Shown: one piece after another, positions 31,074 through 44,183 of the stretch
Layout of the letters: each line of letters opens with the position of its first letter
Numbering within the stretch: position 1 is the stretch's first letter
Origin: Portulaca oleracea
Taxonomy: Eukaryota > Streptophyta > Magnoliopsida > Caryophyllales > Portulacaceae
DNA length: 64,000 bases
NCBI GenBank assembly: GCA_029582165.1
Contig: CM055869.1
Location: 5,302,425 to 5,366,424 of the forward strand
Direction of reading: 5' to 3'
Position numbers and translations under genes: made by a program
The notes under the pieces: generated by a model
The model's input: only the letters and a program-made list of their open reading frames with translations
Databases searched by the model: none
Told to the model about the DNA's origin: nothing

Positions 31074-33087
31074 CCCTTGAAGCCCTGACTGTTCAATCCT
31101 AGGGTAGATGTTCCAATGCTACCGCCGTATAGTTATTTTTTTATTTCTTTGTTTGTTTTAATTTTCTTGGACCCGGACAAAAATTTGTATATTATTTCCC
31201 GGGACAAAAATTTGTATATTACAGAACAGTAAGGTGAGTTCCTTTAATTTGGTGAGTTCCTTTAATTTGGATGCTGCGTGAATAGAAACCTTACAAAATA
31301 ACAGGCAATCATCAGTAAAAAAAAATAAGCCAGGGATTTTCATAAATTGGGGAGCCAACTGAATTCCCAACCCAGATTTTCATAGTTCCTTTAACTGGGA
31401 TGTTAAAAAATAAGTTTGCCTTACCTTCTACTAATCAACAAAACGAACACGAAATTTTATTTTCTCGCCAAAAGAAACTTTCATTTATATTTTCCAGCAG
31501 ACTCAGCAATATACACCATTTAAAGATTTTCAATAAATTTGATGTATTGTTCCTATTGCTAAGGACTTGTACTTATTAATTATTACGCCTTCCATTCCAT
31601 ATTAATTGTCATTTTTTAAAATCGCGCAGTCAAATTTTAAAAATTTTGACCACAAATTACTTAATATATCCATTGAGTTGTTGTATTAAATTACTAACAT
31701 TATATTGGTAATGAAAAATATTATCATAAATGTATAATATTGCAATTGATAATAACATATTATGTAATAAATTATCAACAAAATAGTAGGTTTGGAGACT
31801 GTGAAAATCAAAATTATAACAATTAATTTGAAACGGAGGAACTACTAACAAAAGAGCCTGTCCTATGGATGTGTTACTTTTGTATTCCTTACATTTTGTA
31901 TATTTTAGCAAATACTCTAAATTTGTCAACTACTTTATAAGATCTTATGAGCAAAAAAGTTTGAGATGAAACAAAATAGTATATACAAGATGTATAACAA
32001 AGGGACATCATACAAATTTTTGTTTCATTCCTAGCAAGCCCTAAAATGTACTTTTACACATTCAATGGATTTAGCATATACCTAGACTAACATAACTTGA
32101 ATTGTCCTAGACGTAAATAAACCCTAAACTATCATTGACCAAACATGAAAATAGCCCTAATCTTAAACTAATAAATGAAAACATGACAAAGTGGGAACAA
32201 CGGATCAAACAAGGGGGAAAACAGGGAACCAGAAGCAGAGCAATTTAATCAGGGGAAGGGAGACATAGAAAACTACAGATCAACAATTGAAAATCAAATC
32301 AAACCAAAATACTGAGCTAGAGTAGGACTAGGCTCGGCCGAGATGGGATATTCATTCAGTATCTTTTCATGATATCTCCCCAAACCTTCAAAAATAAACT
32401 GTCATTAAGGAATGTACGGAGTAGTGAGGAAGCTACCATCAATACTACGAAAGTACTAACAAAGCTGTTTGTCGTCGAAAAGTTGATCATCTTTTGAGGT
32501 TCAAGCCTAACAAACAAGGAGACAAATGCGCCATCTTTCCAATGGAAAGAAAAACGAACAGCAAACGTTGTCGAGGGTAAACATAGCAATAGTTAGAAGA
32601 AGCAAAGCCAACACGGTGATGGTTATATGTGGGAGGAGGAAAAGGATCTACAATCTTTGGAAAAGACTGCAAACTCATTCGTCTACACACTTTAACAAGG
32701 ACCGATGTAGGGGTGGGGGGTTTCCTTGGCCAGTGTCCTCAGACTTAAACCTGGGAGATTGCACGGCACATACTACAATAAGAAAAATACACATACTTGA
32801 TACAAAAATCTTATGGGCATATTCCACAAAGTGGCAAATTATTTCATCCAGACAGAATCTCTATCAATTCAAGTGAAAGATATGTTTGAGCATAAGATAC
32901 AAAGGAAACGGCAACAAGAAAAGAATATTAATGTTCTCTGCAACACAAGAATTACATACAAGTCCACACGAGAAAGCATTCCCAAAAACAGGGCTTTGAA
33001 TACCAGTTCCCCCGTCAACAATCTGCAAAATGTTAACACTCGGCATCTGGAGAAGCACCCTTTCTAACACTCCCCTGCCGCAGCAGC
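31074..33087. other. Intergenic / 3' flank of VHA-e copy 2
   Basis: No gene seen apart from the Stowaway MITE listed separately. From about 31,417 the sequence is colinear with 8,340-9,636. A doubled GGTGAGTTCCTTTAATTTGG occurs at 31,233-31,270. Confidence 0.55.
31586..31842. mobile_element. Stowaway-like MITE, unit 2 only
   Basis: 257 bp with inverted ends (left CGCCTTCCATTCCATATTAA; right, complemented, GTTCCTCCGTTTCAAATTAA) and a TA duplication (31,584-31,585; 31,843-31,844). The empty site TTATTACTAATAA is preserved in unit 1 near 8,503. Confidence 0.85.
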
Positions 33088-35901
33088 TTACTCCCCTTCA
33101 TTTAGGATAGGGTTGATCAGGGGATTCATCTGTGCAAGGTATACAATGGCCCACCTACACCACAAGAAATCTCACAATCAACAAGACTCACAAACAGGAA
33201 AAACACAGTCAAGGATATCCTGTGCAAACACGGGTGCAAATACCCAGCGGTCCCAGCACCACGCAACTTTCGTCTAGAATTATTCCCCCCATGACTCTAG
33301 GACAACTGAGACAAGGCACAAGTTCAGGATATAAACAGGTTTTAGAGCAGCTTGGACTAAAATAATTTATTTATCCTGATCTTGTACAATAGAAACATCT
33401 AAAACTAAAGATAAACCACATGAACAAGTAAAAACTTTGATGAGATCGTCTCTTACATTAGGTCTACAGTTCACCTCTAGGCAGCCCTAACTGTGCAAGT
33501 AAGGGACCAGGGTTTAAGGAATAGAAATTCCATTTACTCCTTCCTTAAACTGAAGAAATCTCATGCCATGTATGAGGTTAGTTGCTTGGAATTGCATTAA
33601 TTATCCTTGATGAGTATCAATTTTAATAAAGCTTCAAGTTCTTATGGTTTATTGCCCCACCTATCCCTTTCTTGCTAAAGATATGCAGAAAGAACAGAAG
33701 GTACATGCCCGACATATAGATTTGATAGGTTTTGAGAATGCATGCCAAAACAACTTAAGAAAAACAAGGTATGGAAGTTAAAGCATCATGTGCTCATGGC
33801 CCAATGAAGTATTACTTTTTGATACTAAGCTCTCAAGAAAAGAGGACCTCTCAACTTTTCTTGGCTCCCAAAGCATCAGTGTTTTAGACATTTAATACAG
33901 CTAAAGATCTAGCACAGTTACATAGTATGGCAGCAACATGCTTGCAATGAAGCATAATGCAAATTGGAAGTGTTTAGAATATTAGGATCCACCAACATGA
34001 AGACTATTATGCAGTGTCAACATTTTTCAAGAAACATCGGTATAGTTCAAAAGGTACTTCTATGCCCTGGCTTAATCTTTAAAGTTCTTTAACTTATATT
34101 AGGATCATTCCAAGGTTGCATGGACAGTTTGCATTCCTCAAAATTATTCATGATCTTTGACCTCTATGGGTATTTAAGAGAGTGCTATCAGCAACGGTAG
34201 TGCCCACTTTTAAGGCACTGGACAATGGCACTTGAATACACAAATGCTGTTTGCTAATTTTTCCTGGAGGGATAATCAGCAATGATCAACGGTATCTTAA
34301 ATGGTTAAGAGTGAATAAAGTTACTCCGATGACTTTTTGGATTCAATCAACAACGACAACTTTATCAATGGCACCTGGTCAAAAACAATGTGTCGATTGT
34401 CATTGAATAAAGCTATGATGATATTTTCATGACTATGAGCAGATCCGGTACACGAACAACATTTCTGAAATGAATATCAAGTCATACTACAGGGAATCAG
34501 CACCCGGCAGTCTGTGAATTTTAAGTGTGCTCACAATGATGGTAACATGAACATCTTTGCTTTGTACATAGGTTCTTTCAGAAACTAGTCACAATTATGC
34601 ATGATCATGATCTCCTGACTCCAATATTTTAAGTAAGAAAATCTATCCATATAATGGTTCCTTACACTTTCATAGACAAGAACCAATATGTTCGACAAGG
34701 TCACAAGATAGTACAGTTTTTATTCATTATTTGGAGCAAAGGAAAATATGGCAACTGCTATGGCATTGTGGCTCACATTTCACAGTTCTAATAACAAAAT
34801 TAAAAATATGCTTTCTGATGTACATTTTGGAGTGACTGTCAATGATCAAATGATGTTCTCGGAGTAACCAGTTCTGTCTAAAATCATTACTCATGTAACA
34901 AGGATTGCAATATAGAGATGATAATCAAAACAGAAGCAATTTCACAGAGATATCTGGTGGGGTGGATCAGAATAAGGTAAAACATTCAGTTGTGAAGCAA
35001 GCATACAACCCCATCGCCCCTTTCTCAGTTCCCACAAAAGAGAACACTCCCATCCTCTGTCACTCCACGCATGAAACAATGCCTTTAACGTATGAGATTA
35101 TTCACGAAAGAAGTAAATGGAAGTTAAACTTACATCATCCAACAGCAAACTGTTGCTGTAATAACCAATGTAAGGTGGAGCCTGCAAAAATAAACAGATT
35201 ACCATCAGCTATCATCTAACAAAAAACACAACAATGGGCAAGTAATAGCAAAGTGCAGACTCTGAGCATGGACTATCACAGATGTAATAAGGAAATGTAA
35301 AAACTACCATAAGAATATAGCTTTATACAATTAGCCTTTGTCATCAACAACGAAAAGAAATCCATAAGCATTCGAACACATTCAATACTTCAATTAACTT
35401 GGATCACTGTTCGGGGTCAGCGAACATAAATTACAGGTAAAAGTGAAATTCTCATCGCCAAAACCAACATGTAGCTCATTCCAATCAACTGTTCACTCTA
35501 TCCATCAATCGGACGCAGATATGAAAAGCACCAGAGATTTATAACAGCTCGAATTGGACCCATGAAAAAGCAGGAACTTAGCTACTACTTTATAACCACA
35601 ACAACGAGGCATTTGGTCAAAGGTAAATGAATCATCAATCCAGCATCTACAAATGAAACAAAAATCATCATTTTCCACCATCCAAAATGTCAAAACACAT
35701 TGCGAATCAAAGGATGAGGAAACATAGTCCTGAAGCTCCACCAGTTGAATAATTAAGGCATAGGACCAAAAAGTAAAGATTGGAAGGGGGAAAGAGAGAT
35801 TACAGATTGGCAGAAGGGCCTCTGTTGAAGCAAATTCTGGTACATAGAGATGCAATGATCCCAATAACCACGAAAATTAGGGTTGTCACGAAGAATCCCA
35901 T
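33088..35901 (-). CDS. VHA-e: V-type proton ATPase subunit e (V0), copy 2
   Basis: Minus-strand exons 35901-35804, 35181-35134 and 33154-33088 give the same 70-residue protein as copy 1, with the same introns (about 0.6 and 2.0 kb) and a conserved candidate 5' UTR intron (36,014-36,115) holding a GA run. It begins [10 protein letters not shown] and ends NPILNEGE. It is a two-helix V0 subunit of the vacuolar/endomembrane proton ATPase. Intron differences from copy 1 are few: scattered single-base changes and a shortened poly-C run near 35,017. Both copies look functional. Confidence 0.9.
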
Positions 35902-36013
35902 CTCTATTCCTCCCTTTCTCTCTCTCTGACACCGATCGTATAGAGAGGATAGGATCAAAGGAAACCCCAGGAAAACTCAAATCTTGTATTCAGTTCGATT
36001 GAATTCCAACGAT

Positions 36014-36065
36014 CTGCAAAGTGGGAATTTGGAGTCTTATTAGTTGCAACTATGTCAAGATTATC

Positions 36066-36110
<45 letters not shown>

Positions 36111-36115
36111 CTCAC
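36014..36115 (-). other. Probable 5' UTR intron of VHA-e copy 2
   Basis: Donor CACAG|GTGAGCT and acceptor TTTGCAG|ATC as in copy 1, with the enclosed (GA)n run retained. Confidence 0.5.
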
Positions 36116-36426
36116 CTGTGATCTGCGATGGCGAGGTCCCCATGTTACAAAGCTATGTCGTATTGATGAAATTTCGATCTTTGCATTAATGGGCTCTTTT
36201 GGGCTTTTTTCTGTGATTCCGTACAACTACGAACACGTTTTGACTTTTGATGCTATATCTTATGGCAAGACTTTGGGCCCAATTTACTTGGTCCATTTAC
36301 CTTTAGTTTTCTTCATTTTTAAATTATGGCCTAGTTAAAATTTAGAGAGTGCTTGATAAGAATCCTAGAAAATTTATTTTCGGTGAAAAATTACCCCTAC
36401 TCTTATCTAAAGGAAATTTTCTCTAA

Positions 36427-37506
36427 TGGTGTGTTTGACTGCAATTTTGGAAAAGTTTGTCAACTTTTTTGTGTTTGGTTGTGAAATGAGTATAGGAAAG
36501 TAGGGATGACAATGGGGCGGGGAATCCCCAAACCCGCTGGGGCTCCGCCTCGCTCTGGGGAAAAACCCCACCCCCATTGGGGATGGAGACAGGGACGGGG
36601 ATAGAGACGATTTTTCAAAATCCGCTTGGAGATGGGGTGGGGATGAGGATAAAATTTTCCCCATCCCCGTCCCCATTTTCCCCGCCGGAGAAAATTCCCC
36701 GTCCCCATCCTGAATCTCCGTCCCCGAAATTTTTAAAATTGCCAAATAACTTTTATTCTAATTCAATATATATATTAATAGCAAGGATAAAATAATAATT
36801 TTTGAATTTTAAGTTAGAAACCCTAATCTAAACTCGCTTCCCTTCTCAATAATTCCATTTTTTTTCCGAATAACATTTGTTGATGTATTATTGTATTTTT
36901 TCTAAATAACACTTGTTGATGTATTATCGCTTGAGCAAGTTAAATACGTTGTATTTTGAACAAGTTAAAAACCGGGTCCGATTAAAAATCAGGTTCGATT
37001 AAAATTTGGTTAGATTTTGAATAGCTTTAAAAAAATCCCCGTTAGAGATGGGGAATCTGCGGGGATGGGGATGAGGCAAGAATCATTCCTTAAAGCGGGG
37101 ATAGGGACGAGTTTTGGGAGCGGGGATGGAGATGGGGATATAGTCCTCGTCCCCAATCCGCCCCGTTGCCATCCCTATAGGAAAGTTTTGGAGCGAGTCC
37201 CACTGTTTATCCCAAGGTAGATGAAAAAAACTTTCCCATGGGGAGCTTGAGAAAGTTTCATTCCCATGAGGAAGAGAAACCGTTTATAACTTAACTTCCC
37301 AAAATGCCCCTGAAAAAATGTTTTATAAATTAAAATATAACGATAATTTGGACATTTTAATTAAACTTTCCTACAAATTTTCCCATGTTTTAAATGTAAA
37401 CTAAACATTGTAAAACATTTTTCCCAGAAAAAACTTTCCTAGAAAAACCTTTTCCGGGGAAAAGTTTTTTAGGAAATATTTTCCTGTGAAAGACCCAAAC
37501 ACATCA
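36427..37506. mobile_element. Tourist-like MITE with nested hAT-like MITE
   Basis: Ends TGGTGTGTTTG / CAAACACATCA are flanked by TAA at 36,424-36,426 and 37,507-37,509. The element is interrupted by the hAT-like MITE at 36,501-37,177. It is the complete counterpart of the truncated copy at 12,976. Confidence 0.75.
36501..37177. mobile_element. hAT-like MITE
   Basis: Ends TAGGGATGACAATGG / CCGTTGCCATCCCTA with an exact 8-bp duplication TAGGAAAG (36,493-36,500; 37,178-37,185). 677 bp, G/C-run-rich ends (GGGGATGGGGAT-type) and no transposase. Unit 1 breaks at the point equivalent to 36,995. Confidence 0.85.
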
Positions 37507-37736
37507 TAAGTGAAGATGAGAAATTGTGGGTACCATGTAACATTTTAATTTTCAAGGTCAACATACAACCAAATATGACGAAAATTGGTCAACTTGGGAA
37601 ATTGACTAATTTCCCCAGGGTTTTTGACAAACCAAACGCTCGCTTAGCCTTTTTTTTTTTTACTCTTTTCAAAGTTGATTCTCTTTTTGCTTATGTCTGG
37701 ATTAGCGGTCATGTCATAAATGTAAATATTTTTGGA

Positions 37737-37912
37737 CCAATTCATCTCCCCACCTGCTACGTAGGATTGTCACCAAGTCCGCTACTATCGAAATCGTTCT
37801 GAGTGCATTATTGTTCAACACCCCCAAAGTATTATTGTTCAAGGTCAATGTTCAATGCATTATTGTCCAATACTCCAAAAGTTCAGTATATTAGCATCCA
37901 GAAACCCTTATA
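37737..37912. mobile_element. Half of a palindromic MITE
   Basis: Close to the right half of the element at 47,363-47,728 (shared words ATTGTCACCAAGT, GTGCATTATTGT, CCAAAAGTTCA). The left half is missing. Confidence 0.55.
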
Positions 37913-37923
37913 AATTTATGATA

Positions 37924-38164
37924 GTGCTCCTTCCGTTTCTTTATATGTGATTTACTTACAGTTTTCATGGTCAATCTTTAATCAATAACTTTTCATATAA
38001 GATTTTTATAAACAAATAATAATATTATACTTTTCTAATAGTATTTTTTATCACGAATCTAACGACATTAATTTTGTATGATGAATCATTATATAAATTA
38101 AAATATTAATAGTCAAAGTTTTTGACATAATTTCCCAAGTTACATATAAATAAAACAGATGGAG
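37924..38164. mobile_element. Stowaway-like MITE
   Basis: Left end CTCCTTCCGTTTCTTTATAT; right end, complemented, CTCCATCTGTTTTATTTATA. TA flanks at both sides. Confidence 0.7.
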
Positions 38165-39398
38165 TATTTCTATAATAGTAATCCCTAAATTTAGGAAACA
38201 GTTTTTAGCAAGATCCTACAACGTTCAGAAAATAGAGTTATTATCTTCCCTAATTATCATCAATTTGCTATATTAGACGAAAATTTAATTATGACATATG
38301 AGCTCACTGTTCACATCTTTTTTTTTTAATTATTAAAAGTTAAAAAAGATAAAGAAACAACACCAATACTGCGAAAATTGGAGAGAAAAGTACAACAAAA
38401 GTCAACAATAACAAAGGAACACCACAGCTAAACAGCAAGACGGAAACAATAAAATAAAATACTAAAACACCACAGCTCACTGCTCACATCTAAGATGTAG
38501 ATTGAATGTATTATTAAATTGTTGTTTAGGAAAGTGCTTTAGAGAACTCCTTATAAATTGGAATCATTAATTTCGGAATAATGACGGCTGCCAAAATGTC
38601 ATCACCATGTGGGAGCATACGCCATGAATACGTACATTTTTTTATCAATGACGGTATAAATAATATTATATCTCTAAATTATCTATAAAAAAACGACATA
38701 ATCTATATTTAATTTGATGGAGTAATTTAAAAACGAAGTAAGATTGATTAGCTATGGACAAAAACAATAATGTCCATAATTTCTGCACGAAACAACCATG
38801 AGACAAGGTAGAGAGTTATTTATTAATTGCTATTGTTTTTTAAAGAAAACCATATAGTCAACGTCAATTTTTTTAATGGAAAGATAGCCGATGACACAAT
38901 TAAAAGTTTAAAACTATACATGTTGGAATAAATCAGCAAATAATTCAGATAGTACTCCTGTTGCGTTCATACATTTGAACCATTGTAACCCTAATACGAA
39001 AAACAGTAATGTACAATTTTCTTTTTTGCCGATGCTTGTTTGCTCAACTCAATAAGACGTGTGTATTTTTGGTATGTCAGTAGAGGCACAAGCAAGTCCC
39101 TGTATATGTTCGAGTACAATAGATTTCAATTTCAGATAAGATAATAAGAGATGTATCATTCTATCAATATAGATCTAATAATATAAGATTAGCCAGTCTT
39201 TCTCTCAAGACTTTCGCTAACATTTTTAATTTCAACTATGATGAATAGATTAACCTTATATATAGGGTCTTACGCCTTCATATAGGCACAATCTACTCGC
39301 CACTCTCACCTCCCTCTTAAAGGAGGCAGGGAGAGTCGTAGAGGGTTAACCCTGGTCCCTCCGTTTGGTGCTCTATTTGTGATATATATGTAACACCT
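38165..39398. other. AT-rich intergenic stretch
   Basis: No gene or recognisable element seen. Confidence 0.45.
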
Positions 39399-40054
39399 GT
39401 TAGGATTTTTAGGGCGTTGTTAGTAGACAAACAATAATAAAGAAGAAAAATAGATAAAGATTCGACACAAAGAATTAATGTGGAAAAACCTAAACCGGGA
39501 AAACACCACAAACGATGCACTATCAGGGAATTACAACAGTCTAGAAAACCCTAGCCTCCACTTCCTTGAAGGGGCTACCATTGATTCTTTTGTCGATGGT
39601 AAGCCCCAATTTGATTGATTTCTACTCCAATTGTTAGTTTGGTTTTACGTTTACGCAAAGAAAGTTAGTCTCTTCTTTTGTAAGAGTTTTTATTGTATCT
39701 TTATTTAGGGTTTTTAGTCTTTTTCTAGAGTTTTATTGTACCCTTATTTAGGGTTTTTAAACTCTTCCTAGAGTTTTTATTCAGTTGGTGTGGTCTAATA
39801 CATTGGATGAAGATCTACTTTCAAATCGCTATAGCACGGGTTGTGAGGTTCTTCGTCAATGGTAAAGATGCAGAGTCATCGAGGAAAGAAACAGATTTAT
39901 CGAATAAATCGGAGTCGAACGTTAGTAAGATTAGTATTAGTTATTTGGAAGTTGAATTTCATATCTATGTTTTAGATCACAATTGTTCAATCACGATTTT
40001 CATTGTAAGTGCCGTATGACTTGCTATTCATGAAATCGTTATGTTTGATTTCAA
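39399..40054. other. LTR-element-like debris
   Basis: Starts TGTTAGGATTTTTAGGG. Contains a doubled unit TTATTTAGGGTTTTTA with TAGAGTTTTTATT-like neighbours near 39,680-39,780. No reading frame of a retrotransposon was found. The assignment is tentative. Confidence 0.3.
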
Positions 40055-40441
40055 AAAAAAAAAAGAGAATTATAATTCAGAGATTCTCATACCTCCAAAA
40101 TCTCTCACAACCTTCTTAGAGTTACAACTTGATAACTCAACACTCACATTTGTGCCTCTCACACAACTCCCTCAGGAACACAGAGATTGTAGGTCAATCT
40201 CTTGTGGTCAGATGAAATACTCTAAATTGCGATACTAATAAACCTATCTAACACCTAGACTCTACTTATAATTAAGCCTAGCTAACACAATTATTTAGGA
40301 TTGATAGAGTCCTTGCAGCAAAGAATTACAAAAGGAAGTGACTAACAAATCAACAATTTGATTCCCACTAAAACTCTTCTACCTTGCTCTCAAGACACGG
40401 AGACTAACCCAAAATTGGTCTACACATTCAATCCAACAATA
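40055..40441 (-). mobile_element. Copia-like LTR fragment
   Basis: The minus strand starts TGTTGGATTGAATGTG, then has AATTATAAGTAGAG (TATA-like) and GGAGGTATGAGAATCTCTGA. The same series of words occurs on the plus strand at 62,860-63,045, so the two are divergent members of one repeat family. Copia identity is inferred from LTR style only. Confidence 0.45.
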
Positions 40442-40883
40442 TTGGCCTCTCTGTCTGATGCTTTCTTTGTGACATATGTAATACCGGCCCCTTCGTCTGG
40501 TGCTCCCTTTGTTAACTAAGCTATCAAAAAAGTTTGACCATCCCTCAAATTAGATTTACCAAATATAATACAATTAGGAAATTCAACATAATAAATAAAC
40601 CTAAATAATTCTCTAAACAATTTTATACTTCAGAACTAGGATTATAGTTCCCAAGTACTATGATCTTGTACTTCTAATATATAATTTTATAAATATATGT
40701 CTATTAGTCTATAATTTTACGAGCAAACTTCTATAATAGGAGCATACTCATAAAATAAATATATATGTATACATGCTCATTAAAAAAATTGTGAACTCAT
40801 AAATTATAAATGTATGGTCATATATAAATGATGAACTTAAATTACATATATGAGATAATCAAAAAATGAAAATTGTATACTCA

Positions 40884-40987
<104 letters not shown>

Positions 40988-41161
40988 TATACTCATAAAA
41001 TTGTACACATATACCTGTAAAAGAGGATACAAGAGGATGATGCTCTTGGAAATATAATTTACTTTTCAGATGGTTTTAAAAAATAATCATAACAACAGCA
41101 GAACCACAACCTCATCACAATTTGTAATTAGAAAATAGGTTAGCTCCATTAATATCAGCCC

Positions 41162-41167
41162 TTGACT
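41162..41167 (+). promoter_or_regulatory. W-box upstream of WRKY gene
   Basis: TTGACT about 100 bp before the WRKY start codon, next to a TATA-like CTATATAC. WRKY proteins bind TTGAC[CT]; autoregulation is inference. Confidence 0.4.
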
Positions 41168-41262
41168 ATATACAGTATTATCTTAGCTGGAAGATGCATT
41201 ATAAAATGGTGTCATCCATCAATGTCTTCCATGCTTTTCCAATTTTCCAGAGAGAAAGAGAG

Positions 41263-42773
41263 ATGGATGGCATGAAAGTGAAAGAAGAGCTTAATCGAGG
41301 GATGGACGCTGCCAAACAAATACACATGTTACTCACTGAAACAGAAGACAAGGAGATACACGACAAACAAGTGTTAAGGTCGTGTTTGGATTATTACAGT
41401 GGCATGATCTTGGAAGCATTTGACGCTGCCATTTCTATTGCAAGGACTGACCCTAAGGATGTACCCGATGCCCATCATCTTCCACGGAGCAAAAGATTAC
41501 CCTTCATTAAGAGGTATACCGTACCCCTCAAACACATATTCTTAGCTACCTCCTTTTCCATCAAAATAATCTTCTTTTTCTTTCAAACATAAATTCATTA
41601 ATATTCATATGTACAACTTCATTAAATTATCATACAAATTCATCGGTTAATGAATCAACGTTACCTAAGTTATGTGTGTTGACTTATATAGACAGGTCGA
41701 CTATGATATATGGTACAATTTCATGGCTACTTATGCTTAGATTTATAGATCGGCATATTAGTTATTCCTTGTTTGTTCAAACTTCTTATGGTATATTAGA
41801 AAACAACTCTAATTTGGATCCTAAGGGTGATTTCATTTAAATCTATCAAACAAATATGGCCGGATTGATTACCTTGTCAAATCTAACCTATTACGCATAT
41901 ACAGGAATAGACAAAATCAAAGGGTGACAATCACCACTGAGATGATCCAAGATGGATACATGTGGAGAAAATATGGGCAGAAGCATATTGTCAATGCAAA
42001 GTATCTAAGGTAAAAAAAAAAATGAATAAATGTCTCACTTTTCATAAAATTAGTTCTTTTAATATTTTCCACATCAGTTTTCTATTAAGTGTTATCAATT
42101 ATATTACTTAAGGAGAAGTTTGGAATAAGTTGACGTTGCTAATAATTATGAATGACACCCTAATCGACTAAACCTCATCCATAAAGTAATTTATATAGGG
42201 TTTAGGGTTTAGCTTGATATCTTACATAATTGATTTAATTTTGCATTGGCAATCATCCATGTCTACAGGGAGTACTTCCGATGCGGATATAGTGACTCTG
42301 GCTGCCCAGCAACCAAACAAGTCCAACTAGTTTCGAACAATCCACTCAAATATATGATCATTTACCACGGCAACCACACTTGCAAACATTTATTGGCTCA
42401 AAATCCTCAATTTCATGATATGTTTACTAATTATCCTGAAACATATTCACAAAATCTGATGTCTTTCCAACATCCAAACAACAACCCTGCTACTGATAGC
42501 CCTGATGAAGTTAAACAAGAGCCAACAAGTACTAGTCTCTCAACCTCACCGTTCTCTAACCTTGAAGTCATATCCCATCATCAGGGAGAGAGAGAGAGAG
42601 AGAAACCGACAACGCTGCTCGATCAACACCTTTCATCCCGCGACGTTTCTCCCTCGAAGTTTCAGTTTGATTCAACCTCAAACCAATCTTTAGCTACTCT
42701 CGATCCTGGTTGCTTTGAGATCGATGATTTGTTCTCAAATTCCCAACTTTGGGAAGATATTGATTGGCAATAA
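41263..42773 (+). CDS. Group III WRKY transcription factor (286 aa)
   Basis: Exons 41263-41513, 41905-42009 and 42269-42773 join in frame. The N-terminus (about residues 3-60) resembles the group III leader (VKEELNRGMDAAKQIHMLL). The DNA-binding domain has WRKYGQK at residues 104-110 and a zinc finger C124-X6-C131-X23-H155-X-C157, of the C2HC group III type but one residue shorter in the first spacer than the canonical X7. The second intron splits an arginine codon inside the WRKY domain, as is common in the family. The C-terminal half is acidic and Ser/Thr-rich, probably the activation region, and includes a coding GA microsatellite (GEREREKPT). It would act in the nucleus on W-box promoters; many group III WRKYs act in defence and senescence. 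The start was chosen by matching the paralogue, although in-frame ATGs exist at 41,194 and 41,206. Confidence 0.9.
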
Positions 42774-44183
42774 TTGGTGTATAATGTAAAGTTTGTTGCG
42801 AACCAATAAAATTATTATTTTTTCGATTGTTCAAAGTCAAAAGATTGGCTAGATATATAGTACATAAATTAATTAGCATGAAGAAATATCAGACGACCAT
42901 GCAATGCAAAACTACTTTCAGCAACAAAGGGATCCTTAAACTCTTGAAGCTCCACTGAACAAATTCTTTGCCACACCTCAATAGTTAACCATGTTTTACC
43001 TATACTTTTATAAGTTTTAAAATTTTTGTATAAATTACAATTTTTGTGTAATTTATAAATGGTATTATATATACTCGTATAATCTAATTGTATCTTTTAC
43101 TAAAATTTAATGTGTAATAATATAATTTTGATATTATGGTGAGATATTTAAAAAATATCTTGTGAGTTGTGAAAATATTATTATAATTTCATATTTAATT
43201 GTTGTCATGTTTGTAATGTTATGAGATGTAACATGCACAGCGAGTCACACTACGTATTTTTTTTTGTTGGGTTGTATATATATCTACTCCAATTGTTATA
43301 TGGTACATTTTAGAATACTTATCTAGGTCCACTAAGATGCTAAATCTTAAAAATAATCCATATATCAATTGTATTATACATAAAAAATCATCATAAGATT
43401 ATCATATTATTATAAAATTCAATCGTGTTTTTTAAATTGATTAATTCCTTACATAAATTTATCACATAAAAAAAGATCTATTTTAATACATGTGCATGGT
43501 AAACCTAAGTAGATCCACCACAATATACAATAGAGTTTACGCTACAAGGTTGTGTTTACTTGGAATCCGCCCAATTACCCAAGTAATGTCTATCATCTAG
43601 ACCTGGAGTCGCTCAAGTTGGATATGGGTTGAGTATATATGGTTAGTTTAGGTCTGGTTCAGTGGGCCTATGTGGGCATGGGTAAGGGTTCAATATGAAG
43701 TTCAGGCTCCATATATGGGTTGAGTACATATGGTTAGTTTAGGTCAGGTACGGTTGTTAGTATAATACCTTTCACTCTTATTTCTACCATTTAGTTTGAG
43801 TAGTTCATGTTTGATTTAGTATGGGTCAAGTCATTTTAGATATGAGTAATTTCAATTCATGTCAGGCTCTCATTTGAATAATATCAGTTCATAATCAGGT
43901 ATAAAATTAAATCTGAGTTCATTTCAATTTGCTTCAGGTCAGGTTATTACTTTTTTTTTTTAGATCATCGGTCAGGTTATTACTTATTATGGATCGAGTT
44001 TGGATGGGCTGGGTCATTTTAAGTATGGGTCATTGACTATAAAGGATGGCCCAAAAGCCAAATTGTTCAATTTGGGCCATAAAAGACCTCTGGTTTGGTT
44101 TGGTTATGGATTGGGCCATATTGATTGTCTGAAGCAAAGCAGTTCATCTCTTATTGGGTGTTGGTTCAAGTATAGGTATGAAT
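42774..44183. other. AT-rich intergenic stretch
   Basis: No gene. 43,600-44,160 is made of degenerate repeats of GGTCAGGTTA / GGTTTGGTTA type, probably transposon-derived. Confidence 0.4.

Larger units (their letters stand above)
15306..36995. repeat. Tandem segmental duplication, unit 2
   Basis: Colinear with unit 1 and carrying copies of genes A, B and C in the same order and orientation. It is enlarged by private insertions: upstream DNA with a satellite-like array (15,740-17,995), an LTR retrotransposon (19,269-27,224), extra sequence at 29,770-30,500 and a Stowaway MITE (31,586-31,842). At 36,995 unit 2 continues through the MITE in which unit 1 breaks. Confidence 0.85.
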
